This document shows, in pieces, positions 7,353 to 18,206 of a DNA stretch of 64,000 nucleotides (positions within the stretch are counted from its first letter, which is position 1; each line of letters begins with the position of its first letter). A model generated the notes under the pieces. The model saw only the letters and a list, made by a program, of their open reading frames with translations. It did no database searches and was not told where the DNA came from. Where the stretch lies: contig JAHJME010000014.1 of NCBI GenBank assembly GCA_018821435.1, positions 1 through 64,000 on the forward strand, in the 5' to 3' direction. Origin of the DNA: Alphaproteobacteria bacterium. Lineage in GTDB: Bacteria; Pseudomonadota; Alphaproteobacteria; Caulobacterales; Caulobacteraceae. The translations under genes were made by a program, and so were the position numbers.

Positions 7353-9615
7353 TGATCACCGTGGTCGCCGCGTCCAGGCCGGCCGCGTAGTCGCTCAGCG
7401 CCTCGGCGGTCAGGCCCATATAGGTGACGGCGTCGTCGAACCGCCGCTCCTCGATCGCCTCGCGGATGCCCGGCAGGGTCTTGGCGCCATAGCCGGTGAA
7501 GCGGCCCGGGGCGTAGATCATGTTCTTGTAATAGGGCCGGAACGGCAGGCCCTTCTCCCGCAGCAGGCGCTGCTCCAGCGGCTGGAGGGTCGCGTCCAGC
7601 GTCTTCTTCTGCGCGGGCGAGAGCGCGGCGCCCTTGGCCGCCAGCGCCGTGTCGAAGGCCGAGGCGCTGGCCTTCAGCTTGGCCACCGCGCCGTCCATGA
7701 CGGCGAAGTCCAGCTTGGGCGAGGCGGCGAGGGGGCCGGGGTCGGCCCGCGAGATCGTCGGGTCGTCGGCCAGCTTGTAGGCGCCGGCCGCCAGCAGGCG
7801 GGTGCGGGCGACGGCCTGGTCGCGGGTGGCGACGTCCAGCTTCTTCACCTCGTCCAGATAGCCCGCGACCGTGTCGGCGAAGTCGCCGTAGCGCTGCACC
7901 GTGGTCTCGGTGTCGGCCATCCGCATCACCAGGCGGCCCGTGTACTTGGCCAGGGCGCCCGCATAGGCGTGGCCGGGGTCAACGAAGCGGCTGTGGTGCT
8001 CATAGGTGTCGTAGGCCGAGTGGTAGACTCCGCCCGAGCTGCCTTCGCCGCCGAAGCCGACGTTCAGCGACGCGATGCCGAGGTACTGCAGGAAGGTGGA
8101 GTAGTCCGAGCCGGAGCCCAGGGCGTCGATCGGCAGGTCCTTGCCCGGATCGGCGGCGATCTTGCCCAGGGCCACCGCGCGGGGGTTGGCGCCGGGCGCC
8201 TCGCCCTGGACGGCCAGCTCGGCGCGCTGGCGCTGGCCGACGGTGACGCCGGTCTGCGGGTCCTTCACGTCGGCGGCCACCTCGTTGATGAAGTGCTGCA
8301 GCGAGTGGCTGCCGCCCACATCCAGGAAGCCTCGGCCGTTGGAGTCGGAGTTGATGTAGACGACCGCCTTCTTCTTCAGCTCTTCGGCGTGGGTCTCGGC
8401 CCACTCGGTGGAGCCCAGCAGCATGGGCTCCTCGGCGTCCCAGCTGGTGTAGATGATCGTCCGCTTGGGCTTCCAGCCGGCCTTGACCAGCGCGCCCAGC
8501 GCCTTGGCCTCGCCCATCATGGCCACGTGGCCGGACAGGGGGTCGCTGGCGCCGAAGACCCAGCCGTCGCGGTGATTGCCACGCACGATCCACTCGTCGG
8601 GCTTGGCCTTGCCCTTCAGCGTAGCGATGACGTTGTAGGCGGGCTTCAGGCTCCAGTCGGACTCCACCTTCAGGTGGACCTTGGCCTGGTCGCCGCCGCC
8701 CACGTGATAGGTGATCGGCAGGCCGCCCCGGAAGCTGGCCGGCGCCACCGGCCCGTCCAGCGCCTTCAGCAGCACCGTCGCGTCGCCGTACGAGATCGGC
8801 AGGGTCGGGATCTTCAGGATCGTCTCGGCCTGCTCGCGGGGCACGCGCTTGGCGTCCTTGCTGGAGCCGTAGCCCGGCGTGGTCGGGTCGCCGGGGAAGA
8901 CGGTCATGTCGGCCACCGAGCCGCGCTGGAAGCCGTTCGCCGGACGCGAGGCGCCCTTGGGATAGACGTCGTCGATCGAATAGCCGTCGTCGCGCGGGTC
9001 GGAATAGATGATCGCGCCGACCGCGCCGTGCTCCTGGGCCAGCTTGGGCTTCAGGCCCCGCCAGCCGCCGCCGTATCGCGCGATGGCGATCTTGCCCTTC
9101 ACCGAGATGCCCAGGCGCGCCAGGGCCTCGTAGTCGGCGGGCATGCCGTAGTTCACATAGACCAGCGGGGCGGTGACATCGCCGTCCCCCTGGAACGCCA
9201 CATAGGCCGGAAGCTGGTCCTTGGTGCGGCTGGAGCTTTCGTCGCCGGGAACCGGCGCCTCGGTCAGGGTCGCCTTGAACGGCGCGCCGGGGCCGCTGGC
9301 CAGCTCGAGCAGCACCTCCTTGGGCGTGGGGTACATCACCCAGGCCGTCTCGATCTTGGCGTCCCAGCCCCAGGACTTGAACTGGGCCAGGGTCATCTCG
9401 GCGTTCAGCTTGTTGTGGGGCGAACCGACGTGGTTGGGCTCCGCCGCCATGGTCTTCAGCCAGCCGCCCATCTCGGCGTTGTCGATCATGCCGTCGAACT
9501 TCGCTTCCAAGGCTGCGTCGGCAGCCCCGCTTCCTGCAGACTGAGCGGCGGCGGGCATGAGCGCGACGAGTGAGGTGGCGGCCAACAAGCTGGCCAGACG
9601 CGAACCGATTTTCAT
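7342..9615 (-). CDS. Exported M28B metallopeptidase (glutamate carboxypeptidase II-like)
   Basis: This 757-residue zinc peptidase begins [20 protein letters not shown] with cleavage near AQSA, so it is periplasmic or secreted. A PA insert lies about 150-330. The di-zinc site of the PSMA/GCPII family is intact: [13 protein letters not shown] (His, bridging Asp), SWDAEEP (catalytic Glu plus ligand), YINSDSN (Asp) and YHSAYDTYE (His). A transferrin-receptor-like dimerisation domain follows. GCPII enzymes release C-terminal glutamate or act as aminopeptidases, so a role in peptide scavenging is likely. The ATG at 9615 is chosen over an upstream in-frame start because the signal peptide begins there. 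Confidence 0.9.
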   Translation of the reverse strand: MKIGSRLASLLAATSLVALMPAAAQSAGSGAADAALEAKFDGMIDNAEMGGWLKTMAAEPNHVGSPHNKLNAEMTLAQFKSWGWDAKIETAWVMYPTPKEVLLELASGPGAPFKATLTEAPVPGDESSSRTKDQLPAYVAFQGDGDVTAPLVYVNYGMPADYEALARLGISVKGKIAIARYGGGWRGLKPKLAQEHGAVGAIIYSDPRDDGYSIDDVYPKGASRPANGFQRGSVADMTVFPGDPTTPGYGSSKDAKRVPREQAETILKIPTLPISYGDATVLLKALDGPVAPASFRGGLPITYHVGGGDQAKVHLKVESDWSLKPAYNVIATLKGKAKPDEWIVRGNHRDGWVFGASDPLSGHVAMMGEAKALGALVKAGWKPKRTIIYTSWDAEEPMLLGSTEWAETHAEELKKKAVVYINSDSNGRGFLDVGGSHSLQHFINEVAADVKDPQTGVTVGQRQRAELAVQGEAPGANPRAVALGKIAADPGKDLPIDALGSGSDYSTFLQYLGIASLNVGFGGEGSSGGVYHSAYDTYEHHSRFVDPGHAYAGALAKYTGRLVMRMADTETTVQRYGDFADTVAGYLDEVKKLDVATRDQAVARTRLLAAGAYKLADDPTISRADPGPLAASPKLDFAVMDGAVAKLKASASAFDTALAAKGAALSPAQKKTLDATLQPLEQRLLREKGLPFRPYYKNMIYAPGRFTGYGAKTLPGIREAIEERRFDDAVTYMGLTAEALSDYAAGLDAATTVINGG

Positions 9616-9725
9616 GGAGATTCCCCCGGGAGAAGGCCGGGACGCTAACCCCTTGTCGCGCGCCGCCACAAGGCTTGCTAAGCGGAAGCCTCAAGAAGAC
9701 TCAATGTCTGCCCCGGGAGAGCCGA

Positions 9726-11078
9726 ATGACCGCCAGAGCCGCCGTGATCATGGCCGCGGGCCACGGCACGCGGATGAAGTCCAAGGTTCCGAAGGTGCTG
9801 CACAAGGTGGGCGGCCGCATCCTGCTGGATCGGATCATCGACACGGTGCAGGCCGCCGGCTGCGAGCGCATCCATGTGGTGGTGGGCACGATCCCCGAGG
9901 TGCGGGCGCTGGTGGTGAACCGCCTGGGCGAGGCCGCGGTGGTGCTCCAGGACCCGCCCAAGGGCACGGGCCACGCGGTGCTGTGCGCCCACGACGCTCT
10001 GGCCGACTTCGACGGCGACGTCCTGGTGGTCAACGCCGACCCGCCGCTGCTGCAGGCGCACGACCTGGAGCCGCTGTTCACGCTCCGCCAGAACGGCGCC
10101 GCCCTGGCGATCCTGGGCTTCGAGCCGGTCGATCCGCTGCTTTACGGCCGGATCATCCGGGGCGCCGACGGCCATGTGATGCGGGTGGTCGAGCCCAGCG
10201 AGGCCAGCGACGACGTCAAGCAGGTCAAGCTGTGCAACGCCGGCATGTACCTGGCCGGCCGCGCCGACCTGTTCCGCTGGCTGTCGCGGCTGACGGACGA
10301 GAACCCCAAGCAGGAATACTTCCTCACCGGCATTATCGCCGAGGCGGTCCACGAGGGCGTCCTGGTCCGGGCCAGCGTCGCGCCGGAGACGGCCGTGATG
10401 GGCGCCGACACGCCCATGCAGCTTTCCCAGGCCGAGGCCGAGTTCCAGAAGCGCCGCCGCGCGTATTTCCTGGCCGAGGGCGTCGCGATGACCGGGCCGG
10501 AGACGGTGTTCTTCGCCTGGGACACCGAGATCGCCGCCGGCGCCACCATCGAGCCCTATGTCGTCTTCGCGCCGGGCGTGACGGTCGAGACCGGCGCCGT
10601 GATCCGCGCCTTCAGTCACCTGGAGGGCTGCATCGTGCGCGAGGGCGCCCTGATCGGCCCCTATGCCCGCCTGCGGCCGGGGGCCGACATCGGCGAGGAG
10701 GCCCACATCGGCAACTTCGTCGAGGTGAAGAAGGTCACGGTCGGCCGGGGCGCCAAGGCCAACCACCTCAGCTATCTGGGCGACGGCACGGTGGGGGCGG
10801 GGGCGAACATCGGCGCCGGCACGATCTTCTGCAACTACGACGGCTTCTTCAAGTACGACACCCATGTGGGCGAGGGCGCCTTCGTCGGCTCGAACTCGGC
10901 GCTGGTGGCGCCGGTGACGATCGGGGCCGGGGCCTACACCGGCTCGGGCTCGGTGATCACCAAGGACGTGGCGGCCGATGCGCTGGGCCTGAGCCGACCG
11001 CCGCAGGTGGAGAAGGCCGGCTGGGCGGCGCGCTTCCGCCAGGCCATGGGCGCGAAGAAGGCGGCGAAGGGCAAATGA
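9726..11078 (+). CDS. glmU: Bifunctional GlmU: glucosamine-1-phosphate acetyltransferase / GlcNAc-1-P uridyltransferase
   Basis: This 450-residue enzyme makes UDP-GlcNAc for peptidoglycan and LPS. The N-terminal nucleotidyltransferase domain has [10 protein letters not shown] (10-19) and Lys23. The metal-binding Asp falls at 105, as in E. coli, but within NADPPLL rather than the usual GDVPLL. The C-terminal left-handed beta-helix (about 250-440) shows hexapeptide repeats and acetyltransferase residues in [18 protein letters not shown] and CNYDGF. The ATG follows GGGAG. The rpiA start overlaps its stop by ATGA. Confidence 0.95.
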   Translation: MTARAAVIMAAGHGTRMKSKVPKVLHKVGGRILLDRIIDTVQAAGCERIHVVVGTIPEVRALVVNRLGEAAVVLQDPPKGTGHAVLCAHDALADFDGDVLVVNADPPLLQAHDLEPLFTLRQNGAALAILGFEPVDPLLYGRIIRGADGHVMRVVEPSEASDDVKQVKLCNAGMYLAGRADLFRWLSRLTDENPKQEYFLTGIIAEAVHEGVLVRASVAPETAVMGADTPMQLSQAEAEFQKRRRAYFLAEGVAMTGPETVFFAWDTEIAAGATIEPYVVFAPGVTVETGAVIRAFSHLEGCIVREGALIGPYARLRPGADIGEEAHIGNFVEVKKVTVGRGAKANHLSYLGDGTVGAGANIGAGTIFCNYDGFFKYDTHVGEGAFVGSNSALVAPVTIGAGAYTGSGSVITKDVAADALGLSRPPQVEKAGWAARFRQAMGAKKAAKGK

Positions 11079-11761
11079 GCGATCCCGACGCGCAGAAGCG
11101 GGCCGCCGGCGAGGCGGCGGCCGCCCTGGTGAAGAGCGGCATGGTGGTGGGCCTGGGCACCGGCTCGACCGCCGCCTGGTTCGTTCGCGCCCTCGGCGAC
11201 CGCAAGCTGGATATCGTCGGCGTGCCGACCTCGCAGGCCACGGCGGACCTCGCGGCCAGCCTGGGCATCAAGCTGGGCGAACTGGGCGAGACCAAGGGCA
11301 TCGACCTCACCGTCGACGGCGCCGACGAGATCGGTCCCGGCCTGTCGCTGATCAAGGGCGGTGGCGCGGCCCTGCTGCGCGAGAAGCTGGTGTGGGAGGC
11401 CTCGCGCTCGTGTGTCGTCATCGCCGACGCCGCCAAGAATCTGAAGTTCCTCGGGAAGTTCCCGCTGCCGATCGAGGTGGTGGCGTTTGGCCACAAGACC
11501 ACGGCCAATCGCATCTGCGACGCCCTGGCCGAATGCGACCTCGAGATCGTCCCGGTGCTGCGCCGAAAAGACGGCGAGCCTGTGAGAACCGACGGCGGCA
11601 ACCTTATCTATGACGCTCACTGCGGGCGGATCGAGGAGCCCGCGGCCCTGGCGGCGGCGCTGAAGAGCGTCACCGGCGTGGTGGACCACGGCCTCTTCCT
11701 CGACCTGGCGGACCGCGCCCTGATCGGCACGCCGGACGGCGTCGTCGAGCTTGAACCTTAG
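11075..11761 (+). CDS. rpiA: Ribose-5-phosphate isomerase A
   Basis: This 228-residue enzyme interconverts ribose-5-P and ribulose-5-P in the pentose phosphate pathway. It shows the phosphate loop GLGTGSTA (26-33), DGADE (81-85) and [11 protein letters not shown] (94-104). Asp81, Asp84, Lys94 and Glu103 coincide with the E. coli RpiA active-site numbering. Translation is coupled to glmU by a 4-nt overlap, and gor follows within 10 bases, making a glmU-rpiA-gor-ligase operon. Confidence 0.96.
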   Translation: MSDPDAQKRAAGEAAAALVKSGMVVGLGTGSTAAWFVRALGDRKLDIVGVPTSQATADLAASLGIKLGELGETKGIDLTVDGADEIGPGLSLIKGGGAALLREKLVWEASRSCVVIADAAKNLKFLGKFPLPIEVVAFGHKTTANRICDALAECDLEIVPVLRRKDGEPVRTDGGNLIYDAHCGRIEEPAALAAALKSVTGVVDHGLFLDLADRALIGTPDGVVELEP

Positions 11762-11771
11762 GAGCCCTCCG

Positions 11772-13157
11772 GTGGCTGAATACGACTACGACCTCTTCGT
11801 CATCGGCGCCGGTTCGGGCGGCGTCCGCGCCGCGCGCGTGGCCGCCATGTCGGGCGCCAAGGTGCTCGTCGCCGAGGAACACCGTGTCGGAGGCACCTGC
11901 GTCATCCGCGGCTGCGTGCCGAAGAAGTTCATGGTCTATGCCTCTGAATATTCGAAGCAATTCGAAACCGCGCGCGGCTACGGATGGGACATCGGCGAGA
12001 CCAGTTTCGATTGGCCTCGGTTCCTGATGTCGAAAGACAACGAGATCGCCCGCCTCTCGGGCATCTACGTCCGCAACCTGCAAAACGCCGGCGCCGAACT
12101 GGCCCACGGCAAGGCCCGGCTGATCGACCGCCACACCGTCGAGGTCGAGGGCCACGGCCGGGTCACCGCCGACAAGATCCTGGTCGCCACCGGCGGCCGC
12201 CCCTGGATGCCCGCCGACCTGCCGGGGGTCGAGCACGCCATCACCTCGAACGAAGCCTTCCACCTCACCGAACTGCCCAAGCGGATCGTCATCGTCGGCG
12301 GCGGCTACATCGCGGTCGAATTCGCCGGCATCTTCAACGGCCTGGGCGTCGACACCACCCTGGTCCACCGTGGCCCCAACGTGCTGCGCGGCTTCGACGA
12401 CGATGTCCGCGCCCACGTGGCCGGGCAGATGGAAGAGCGCGGCATCAAGATCCGCCTGGGCGCCCAGATCGGCAAGATCGAGAAGACCGCGGACGGCCTG
12501 GTCGCCGCCTGCGTCGACGGTCACAACCTGGACGCCGACGTCGTCATGTTCGCCGTGGGCCGGGAGCCCTACACCCAGGACCTGGGACTGCAGGCCGCCG
12601 GCGTCGCGCTGGACGAGGCGGGCGCGATCAAGGTCGACGACTATTCCAAGACCAACGTCGACAACATCTGGGCCGTCGGCGACGTCACCAACCGGATCAA
12701 CCTGACCCCCGTGGCGATCCGCGAGGGCCACGCCTTCGCGCTCACCGAGTTCCACAAGCAGCCCACCCGCTTCGACCACGAGATGGTCGCCTCGGCGGTG
12801 TTCTCGCAGCCGCCGGTGGGGTCGGTGGGCCTGTCCGAGGCCGACGCCCGTCATCAGTACGGGGCCAAGATCGACATCTACATGGCCAACCTGCGGCCGA
12901 TGAAGGAGACCTTCTACGGCGGCCAAGTGCGCTGCCTGATGAAGCTGGTGGTCGAGCAGGGGACCGAGAAGGTCCTGGGCTGCCACGTGGTGGCGCCGGA
13001 TGCGCCCGAGATCATCCAGATGGCCGCGATCGCCATAAAGATGGGCGTGACCAAGCAACAGTGGGACTCGACCTGCGCCGTCCACCCGACCCTGGCCGAG
13101 GAACTGGTCACCATGCGTGACAAGCACATGCCGCCATCGCTCGGCCAGGTGGCGTGA
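11772..13157 (+). CDS. gor: Glutathione-disulfide reductase
   Basis: This 461-residue flavoprotein reduces GSSG with NADPH. It has an FAD GxGxxG (12-17), the redox pair Cys43/Cys48 in GGTCVIRGCVPKK, an NADPH-binding GGGYIAVEFA with arginines nearby (HRGPNVLRGFD), and the catalytic HPTLAEE near the C-terminus (His about 438). The CVIRGC variant is usual in alphaproteobacterial Gor. I chose the GTG at 11772 because AGGAG lies 7 bases upstream. A TTG 21 bases earlier is inside rpiA and has no ribosome binding site. Confidence 0.94.
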   Translation: MAEYDYDLFVIGAGSGGVRAARVAAMSGAKVLVAEEHRVGGTCVIRGCVPKKFMVYASEYSKQFETARGYGWDIGETSFDWPRFLMSKDNEIARLSGIYVRNLQNAGAELAHGKARLIDRHTVEVEGHGRVTADKILVATGGRPWMPADLPGVEHAITSNEAFHLTELPKRIVIVGGGYIAVEFAGIFNGLGVDTTLVHRGPNVLRGFDDDVRAHVAGQMEERGIKIRLGAQIGKIEKTADGLVAACVDGHNLDADVVMFAVGREPYTQDLGLQAAGVALDEAGAIKVDDYSKTNVDNIWAVGDVTNRINLTPVAIREGHAFALTEFHKQPTRFDHEMVASAVFSQPPVGSVGLSEADARHQYGAKIDIYMANLRPMKETFYGGQVRCLMKLVVEQGTEKVLGCHVVAPDAPEIIQMAAIAIKMGVTKQQWDSTCAVHPTLAEELVTMRDKHMPPSLGQVA

Positions 13158-14335
13158 CCGACACCACGACCAGAACCGACGACCGCCTGGGGGTCTGGTG
13201 CGGCTGGGTGATGGCCGGAACGGCCGCGCTGACGCCGCTGCTCGCCTGGCTTGGGCCGCTGGGGTTCGCGCCGTTGCTGGGCCTGGCCGGGCTGCTTTGC
13301 GTGCCGGCGCTCAAGATCGGCCGGCGCGAGGCGCCGCTGGCGGTGGTGTTGCTGGCGGCGGTGGCCTGGGCCGCGTTCTCGACCTTCTGGAGCGTCCACA
13401 AGGCCGACGAACTCGAGGACAGCGTCGCGCTGAAGCTGTTGCTGCAACTCCCCCTCTACTGGGCCGCCTGGCAGGGCGCGCGGCGGGCCGACCCCAGGCT
13501 GCGGCGGCTGGCGCTGCGGATCTTCGCCTGGGGGCTCGCGGCCTATGGCGCGCTGCTGCTGGTCGAGGCGTTCACCGGCGCGGCGATCTACCGGGGCCTG
13601 CGCGACCTGCTGAACGATCCCATCCGCCCCGACTTGGGCCGCAAGAATATCGCCCATGGCAGCTTCGTGCTGGCGCTGCTGTGGCCGGTGGCCGCGGCGG
13701 GCGGCTTCCGCGCCGGCGCGCCGGCCTGGCTGGCGTTGCCCATGGCGGCGGGCACGGCGCTGCTGGCCCACAACTTCCTGTCGGACGCGCCGGTGCTGGC
13801 GGTGTTCCTGGCGGTCGCCGTCGGCGGCCTGGTCTGGGTCTGGCCCCGGACGGGTCCGAAGGCGCTCGCGCTGGCCGCGGCCGGCCTGGTGCTGACGATG
13901 CCGCTGCTGATCCTGGCCGTGCGCCTGCTGGGCCTGGGCCAACATCTGCCGGAGTCGTGGGAGCAGCGGGTCGTCTACTGGACCTATGCGATGGAGCGGA
14001 TCGCCGAGCATCCCTGGCGGGGCTGGGGCTTGGACGCCAGCCGGGCGTTCAGCCCGCATATCCAGCTTCACCCGCACAACGGCGCGCTGCAGATCTGGCT
14101 GGAACTGGGCCTGCTGGGCGCGGCGGCGGCCGCGCTGGCCTGGGCCTTCGCGTTCCGGCGGCTGGCGCGGGACGAGCGCAGCCTTGTCGCGGCGGCCACC
14201 GCCGGATCGGCCGGCGTCTATCTGCTGTTCGCCCTGGTCAACTTCGGCGTCTGGCAGGAATGGTGGCTGGCGCTGGCGGCCCTGGTCGCCGTGATCGCGG
14301 CCCTGGGCGACGCCGAAGAGGCCGCAAGCCGCTAG
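13154..14335 (+). CDS. O-antigen ligase/polymerase-like membrane protein
   Basis: This 393-residue protein has about ten to twelve membrane helices. A large periplasmic segment ends in the HPHNGALQIWLELGLLG motif (about 300-316), which marks the Wzy/WaaL O-antigen ligase family. It probably polymerises or transfers a surface glycan at the periplasmic face of the inner membrane. Its GTG start overlaps the gor stop as GTGA, which places it at the end of the glmU-rpiA-gor operon, next to the UDP-GlcNAc-producing enzyme. Ligase and polymerase cannot be told apart from sequence. Confidence 0.82.
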   Translation: MTDTTTRTDDRLGVWCGWVMAGTAALTPLLAWLGPLGFAPLLGLAGLLCVPALKIGRREAPLAVVLLAAVAWAAFSTFWSVHKADELEDSVALKLLLQLPLYWAAWQGARRADPRLRRLALRIFAWGLAAYGALLLVEAFTGAAIYRGLRDLLNDPIRPDLGRKNIAHGSFVLALLWPVAAAGGFRAGAPAWLALPMAAGTALLAHNFLSDAPVLAVFLAVAVGGLVWVWPRTGPKALALAAAGLVLTMPLLILAVRLLGLGQHLPESWEQRVVYWTYAMERIAEHPWRGWGLDASRAFSPHIQLHPHNGALQIWLELGLLGAAAAALAWAFAFRRLARDERSLVAAATAGSAGVYLLFALVNFGVWQEWWLALAALVAVIAALGDAEEAASR

Positions 14336-14406
14336 GGTCGACGCTGCGGGTCATTGCGCGTAAAACGCCCGGCCCGTCGAACAACCGGCGGTTCTGAGTG
14401 AAGACG

Positions 14407-15792
14407 ATGACCGAGCATTGGACGCCTGCATCCTGGAGAGGAAAACCCGCCAAGCACATCCCGTCCGACTATCCGGACATGGCCGAGCTTTCGCGTGTTG
14501 AAACCACCCTTCGCAAGATGCCGCCCCTGGTGTTTGCAGGCGAGGCCCGTCGCCTGAAGAGCCTCCTTGGCGACGTCGCGGCCGGCAAGGCCTTCCTGCT
14601 TCAGGGGGGCGACTGCGCCGAGAGCTTCAAGGAATTCGCCGCGGACAACATCCGCGACACCTTCCGCCTGATCCTGCAGATGGCGGTCGTCCTGACCTTC
14701 GCCGGCGGCAAGCCCGTGGTGAAGGTGGGCCGCATGGCTGGCCAGTTCGGCAAGCCGCGCTCGTCCCCGGTCGAGACGATCGGCGGCGTCGAGCTGCCGT
14801 CGTATCGCGGCGACAACATCAACGGCATGGAGTTCACGCCCGAGGCGCGAATCCCGGACCCGCAGCGCCTGGTGCAGGCCTATGGCCAGTCGGCGGCGAC
14901 GCTGAACCTGCTGCGCGCCTTCGCCGGCGGCGGCTACGCCGACCTGCACAACATCCACCGCTGGACGCTGGGCTTCGTGGCCGACAGTCCGCAGGGCGCG
15001 CGATACCGTGAGGTCGCGGACAAGATCAGCGAGACGCTGCAATTCATGGAGGCCATCGGCGTTACGCCCGAGAGCCAGCCGACCCTGCATCAGGTGGAGT
15101 TCTTCACCAGCCACGAAGGCCTGCTGCTGGGCTACGAGGAGGCGATGACCCGCGTCGATAGCACCTCGGGCGAGTGGTACGACACCTCGGCCCACCTGCT
15201 GTGGATCGGCGAGCGCACCCGCCAGCTGGACGGCGCGCACGTGGAATACTTCCGCGGCATCCGCAATCCGATCGGCATCAAGTGCGGCCCGACGATGGAG
15301 GGTGACGACATCCTGCGTCTGATGGAGGTGCTGAACCCGAAGGACGAGGCTGGCCGCATCACGCTGTACGGCCGCTTCGGCCACGACAAGATCGCCGACC
15401 GCCTGCCGGCCCTGCTGCGCGCCACCAAGGCGTCGGGCCGGAACGTCGTCTGGGCCATCGACCCGATGCACGGCAATACGCTGACGGCCGCCAACGGCTA
15501 CAAGACCCGGCCGTTCGACCGCATCCTCTCCGAGGTCAAAAGCTTCGTGGAGATCTGCAAGGCCGAAGGCGTTCATCCCGGCGGCGTGCACCTGGAGATG
15601 ACCGGCCAGAACGTCACCGAGTGCCTCGGCGGCGCCCGGTCGGTGCTGGAAGGCGATCTGGCCGACCGCTACCACACCCACTGCGACCCGCGCCTCAACG
15701 GCGAGCAGGCCCTGGAACTCGCGTTCCTGGTGGCCGAGAAGCTCAAGGACGAACGCACGGACCTGTCGCAGCGCGTGGCGGCGAACATCTGA
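14407..15792 (+). CDS. Class II 3-deoxy-7-phosphoheptulonate (DAHP) synthase
   Basis: This 461-residue enzyme condenses PEP and erythrose-4-P in the first step of aromatic amino acid synthesis. Class II (plant/Mycobacterium type) features are the [11 protein letters not shown] start, [11 protein letters not shown] with the metal-binding Cys, [30 protein letters not shown] and the [17 protein letters not shown] metal site. The ATG at 14407 starts the conserved N-terminus; a GTG nine bases earlier is possible. No leader peptide or attenuator is seen upstream, so regulation is probably allosteric. Confidence 0.93.
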   Translation: MTEHWTPASWRGKPAKHIPSDYPDMAELSRVETTLRKMPPLVFAGEARRLKSLLGDVAAGKAFLLQGGDCAESFKEFAADNIRDTFRLILQMAVVLTFAGGKPVVKVGRMAGQFGKPRSSPVETIGGVELPSYRGDNINGMEFTPEARIPDPQRLVQAYGQSAATLNLLRAFAGGGYADLHNIHRWTLGFVADSPQGARYREVADKISETLQFMEAIGVTPESQPTLHQVEFFTSHEGLLLGYEEAMTRVDSTSGEWYDTSAHLLWIGERTRQLDGAHVEYFRGIRNPIGIKCGPTMEGDDILRLMEVLNPKDEAGRITLYGRFGHDKIADRLPALLRATKASGRNVVWAIDPMHGNTLTAANGYKTRPFDRILSEVKSFVEICKAEGVHPGGVHLEMTGQNVTECLGGARSVLEGDLADRYHTHCDPRLNGEQALELAFLVAEKLKDERTDLSQRVAANI

Positions 15793-15801
15793 TACGCGCT
15801 G

Positions 15802-15835
15802 GCTCCGCCGTGTGCCCCACGGACCACGGCGGAGC
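15802..15835 (+). terminator. Perfect 11-bp hairpin after the DAHP synthase gene
   Basis: Arms GCTCCGCCGTG and CACGGCGGAGC enclose a 12-nt loop starting 9 bases past the stop codon. There is no T-run, so this is a probable transcript-end or stabilising hairpin rather than a textbook intrinsic terminator. Confidence 0.6.
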
Positions 15836-15926
15836 ACAGTCGGCTGACGGCGGCCAAGCTGCGCTTGCCCATTTTTGACGCGGGCGCCAGTGTCCGCGCC
15901 TCTTTGAAAACCCAGGTTGCATCGTC

Positions 15927-17282
15927 ATGGACCGCACGGCGGCCCAGAAGCCTTCGCTCGTCCGCACGGATCTCGCACAGCTTCTGACGCTGTCGGGACC
16001 GGTCGTGCTGTCGCGCCTTGGCATCATGGCGATGGGCCTGTGCGACGCCATCGTCGTCGGCAACTATTCGGCCAAGCACCTGGGCTATCATGCGCTGGCC
16101 TGGGCGCCGACCAGTGTGATCCTGACCATGGCCGTCGGCCTGATGACTGGCGTGCAGGTGATGACCGCGCGGCGGATCGGGGAGGGGCGGCGCGACCTGA
16201 CCGGCGCGGTGCTGCGGCGCGGGCTGGTCTACAGCTTCTGGATCGGCATCGTGTCGACGGCCGTGCTGCTGCTGGCCGGACCGACCTTCATGCAGGCGAT
16301 CGGCCTGGAGAAGGACCTGGCCGCAGGCGCCACCCGCGCCCTGCTGGTCTTCGCGCTGTCGCTGCCGGGCTACACCCTGAGCGTCACGGCCAGCTTCTGG
16401 CTGGAAGGCCTCTCGCGTCCCGGCCCCGCCGCCTGGGCCATGTGGATCGCCAACATCGTCAACCTGATGCTGAACCTGTTGCTGGTGCCGGGCACGTTCG
16501 GCCTGCCGGCGCTGGGCGCGGTGGGCGGCGCGTGGGCCACGTGCGGCGCGCGGACGTTCCTGGCGCTGGCGATGCTGGTCTACATCCTGCGCATGCCCGA
16601 GGCCCGCGCGCTGGGCGTCTTCACCAAGCCTGAGATCGACCGGCCAGCCGCCATCCAGCAGCGGCGGATCGGCTACGGCGCCGGGATCTCCAACTTCTTC
16701 GAGGTCGCCGCCTTTGCCAGCATGAACGTCATCGCCGGCTGGATCGGCGGCCTGGCCGTCGCCGCCTGGGCCATCGTGCTCAACGTGGCCGCAATCGTCT
16801 TCATGGTGCCGCTGGGCCTGGCGACCGGCGCGGCGGTGCTGGTGGGCAAGGCCTACGGCGCGCGGGACCTGGCGGGGGTGAACCGGGCGGGCGTGATCGT
16901 CTTCGGGGTGACCTTCGTGTTCGGCGTGCTGATCTCGATCTCCATCCTGCCCACCGCCGAGCTGATCTCGCACGGCTACACCCGGGACGCGGCCACGATC
17001 GCCATGGCGGCGCCGGCGCTGATGCTGTCGTGCCTGTTCTTCGTGCCCGACGCGCTCCAGGTGGTGACCGCCCAGACGCTGCGGGCGCGGGGCGACGTGT
17101 GGCTGCCCACCACCACGCACCTGGCCAGCTACATCGGCGTGATGATGCCGCTGGCCTGGTGGCTGGCGATCCCGATGAAGATGGGCCTGATGGGCATCAC
17201 CTGGGCCGTGGTCGCCGCCAGCTTCCTGGCCTGCGGCTTCCTGATGACCCGGTTCTGGGTGCTCAGCAGAAGGCCGCTCTAG
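15927..17282 (+). CDS. MATE-family multidrug/toxin exporter
   Basis: This 451-residue inner-membrane protein has twelve predicted helices in two homologous halves. The N-half pattern GPVVLSRLGIMAMGLCDAIVVG and the GLATGAAVLVGKAYGARD motif in the second half are typical of NorM-like MATE antiporters, which export cationic compounds using Na+ or H+. The neighbours give no clue to the substrate. The ATG is the first residue of the conserved N-terminus. It converges with the RNase H-fold gene, and the two stops overlap by 4 bases. Confidence 0.9.
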   Translation: MDRTAAQKPSLVRTDLAQLLTLSGPVVLSRLGIMAMGLCDAIVVGNYSAKHLGYHALAWAPTSVILTMAVGLMTGVQVMTARRIGEGRRDLTGAVLRRGLVYSFWIGIVSTAVLLLAGPTFMQAIGLEKDLAAGATRALLVFALSLPGYTLSVTASFWLEGLSRPGPAAWAMWIANIVNLMLNLLLVPGTFGLPALGAVGGAWATCGARTFLALAMLVYILRMPEARALGVFTKPEIDRPAAIQQRRIGYGAGISNFFEVAAFASMNVIAGWIGGLAVAAWAIVLNVAAIVFMVPLGLATGAAVLVGKAYGARDLAGVNRAGVIVFGVTFVFGVLISISILPTAELISHGYTRDAATIAMAAPALMLSCLFFVPDALQVVTAQTLRARGDVWLPTTTHLASYIGVMMPLAWWLAIPMKMGLMGITWAVVAASFLACGFLMTRFWVLSRRPL

Positions 17283-18193
17283 GCCCCGGCTCCCAAGATC
17301 CAGCCCTCTTCACGCTCAGCGTCGGCCACCACGTCGGCCGGGGCGCCCTTCGGCGGACCGAAGGCGGCGCCCAGCTTGTTGGCTTCGTCCAGGCGGGCGA
17401 AGTGTTCGGCCAGCGTACGCACCTGCTGCAGATCCTTGACCTCGCCGACCGTGCCGACCGGCTTGACCAGCGACGGGTAGACCTCGGCCAGCACGACCAG
17501 CACACCGTCGAGGTCCGCCTCGGTCAGCGGCTTGAAGCCGGTCTCAAAGGGCCAGACCCTGGCGGCGTCGCCGCGGGCCAGTTTGATGCGGCGCACGGCC
17601 GGCATGCCCAGGATCGCCTGACCCCCGACCGAGCCGTTGTAATAGGTCTTCCAGATCGACGAGGCGCCCTTGGCGGCGAGCTCCGCGTGACGCATCTCGG
17701 GCAGGTCGTCGGGGCCGTGGTCGCGCGTCTTTTTGGGCTGGAGCGTCGTCAGCGCGTCCTTGGGCGGGCAGCCCCAGAACGGGAAGGGGCCCTCCGTCAG
17801 CCGCCGGTTGATGCCGGCCGCCACCCCGAAGCGGTTGTTGGTGTTGTCCGGCTTGTCCTTCACGAAGCGTTCGAGGTCGTCCCAGGCCGCGCGCCAAGGC
17901 TGCTCGCCCGGAAGCTTCAACGCCGCAGCGTAGCCCCGCGGGAAGCCGAGCGGGAAATCGAATCCCACCAGCGCCCGTTCCGAGCGTTTGGCGAAGTCGT
18001 CCAGCAGCGCGGCAAGCTTCTTCTCCGCCTCCGCCCGCGTAGGGGGATTGAAGGCTTCGAAGGACAGGCGGAAACGGACGTCGCGCTTCAGCACGCCGAT
18101 CCAGACGGAGTCTGCCCCGGTGTTGGGCTTGGAGGACGCGCTCCAGTCGACGATCACGTAGGCGCTAAACAGGCGCGGCAAGGCCGGCTCCAA
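17279..18193 (-). CDS. Uncharacterised protein with an RNase H-like (DUF429-type) fold
   Basis: This 304-residue protein begins with AYVIVDWSASSKPNTGADSVWIG: a first beta strand, an Asp and a glycine-rich return resembling RNase H/ASKHA-like folds, with a second acidic strand LVGFDFPLGFPRG. Conserved blocks WGCPPKDAL, SIWKTYYNGSVGGQAI and VWPFETGF look like a discrete family; related proteins are often poorly named in databases. No ATG fits the N-terminus, and the first possible start is TTG at 18193 without a clear ribosome binding site. Nuclease or nucleotide-related activity is possible but unproven. Confidence 0.7.
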   Translation of the reverse strand: MEPALPRLFSAYVIVDWSASSKPNTGADSVWIGVLKRDVRFRLSFEAFNPPTRAEAEKKLAALLDDFAKRSERALVGFDFPLGFPRGYAAALKLPGEQPWRAAWDDLERFVKDKPDNTNNRFGVAAGINRRLTEGPFPFWGCPPKDALTTLQPKKTRDHGPDDLPEMRHAELAAKGASSIWKTYYNGSVGGQAILGMPAVRRIKLARGDAARVWPFETGFKPLTEADLDGVLVVLAEVYPSLVKPVGTVGEVKDLQQVRTLAEHFARLDEANKLGAAFGPPKGAPADVVADAEREEGWILGAGA

Positions 18194-18206
18194 TACTCTG
18201 GGGGGA

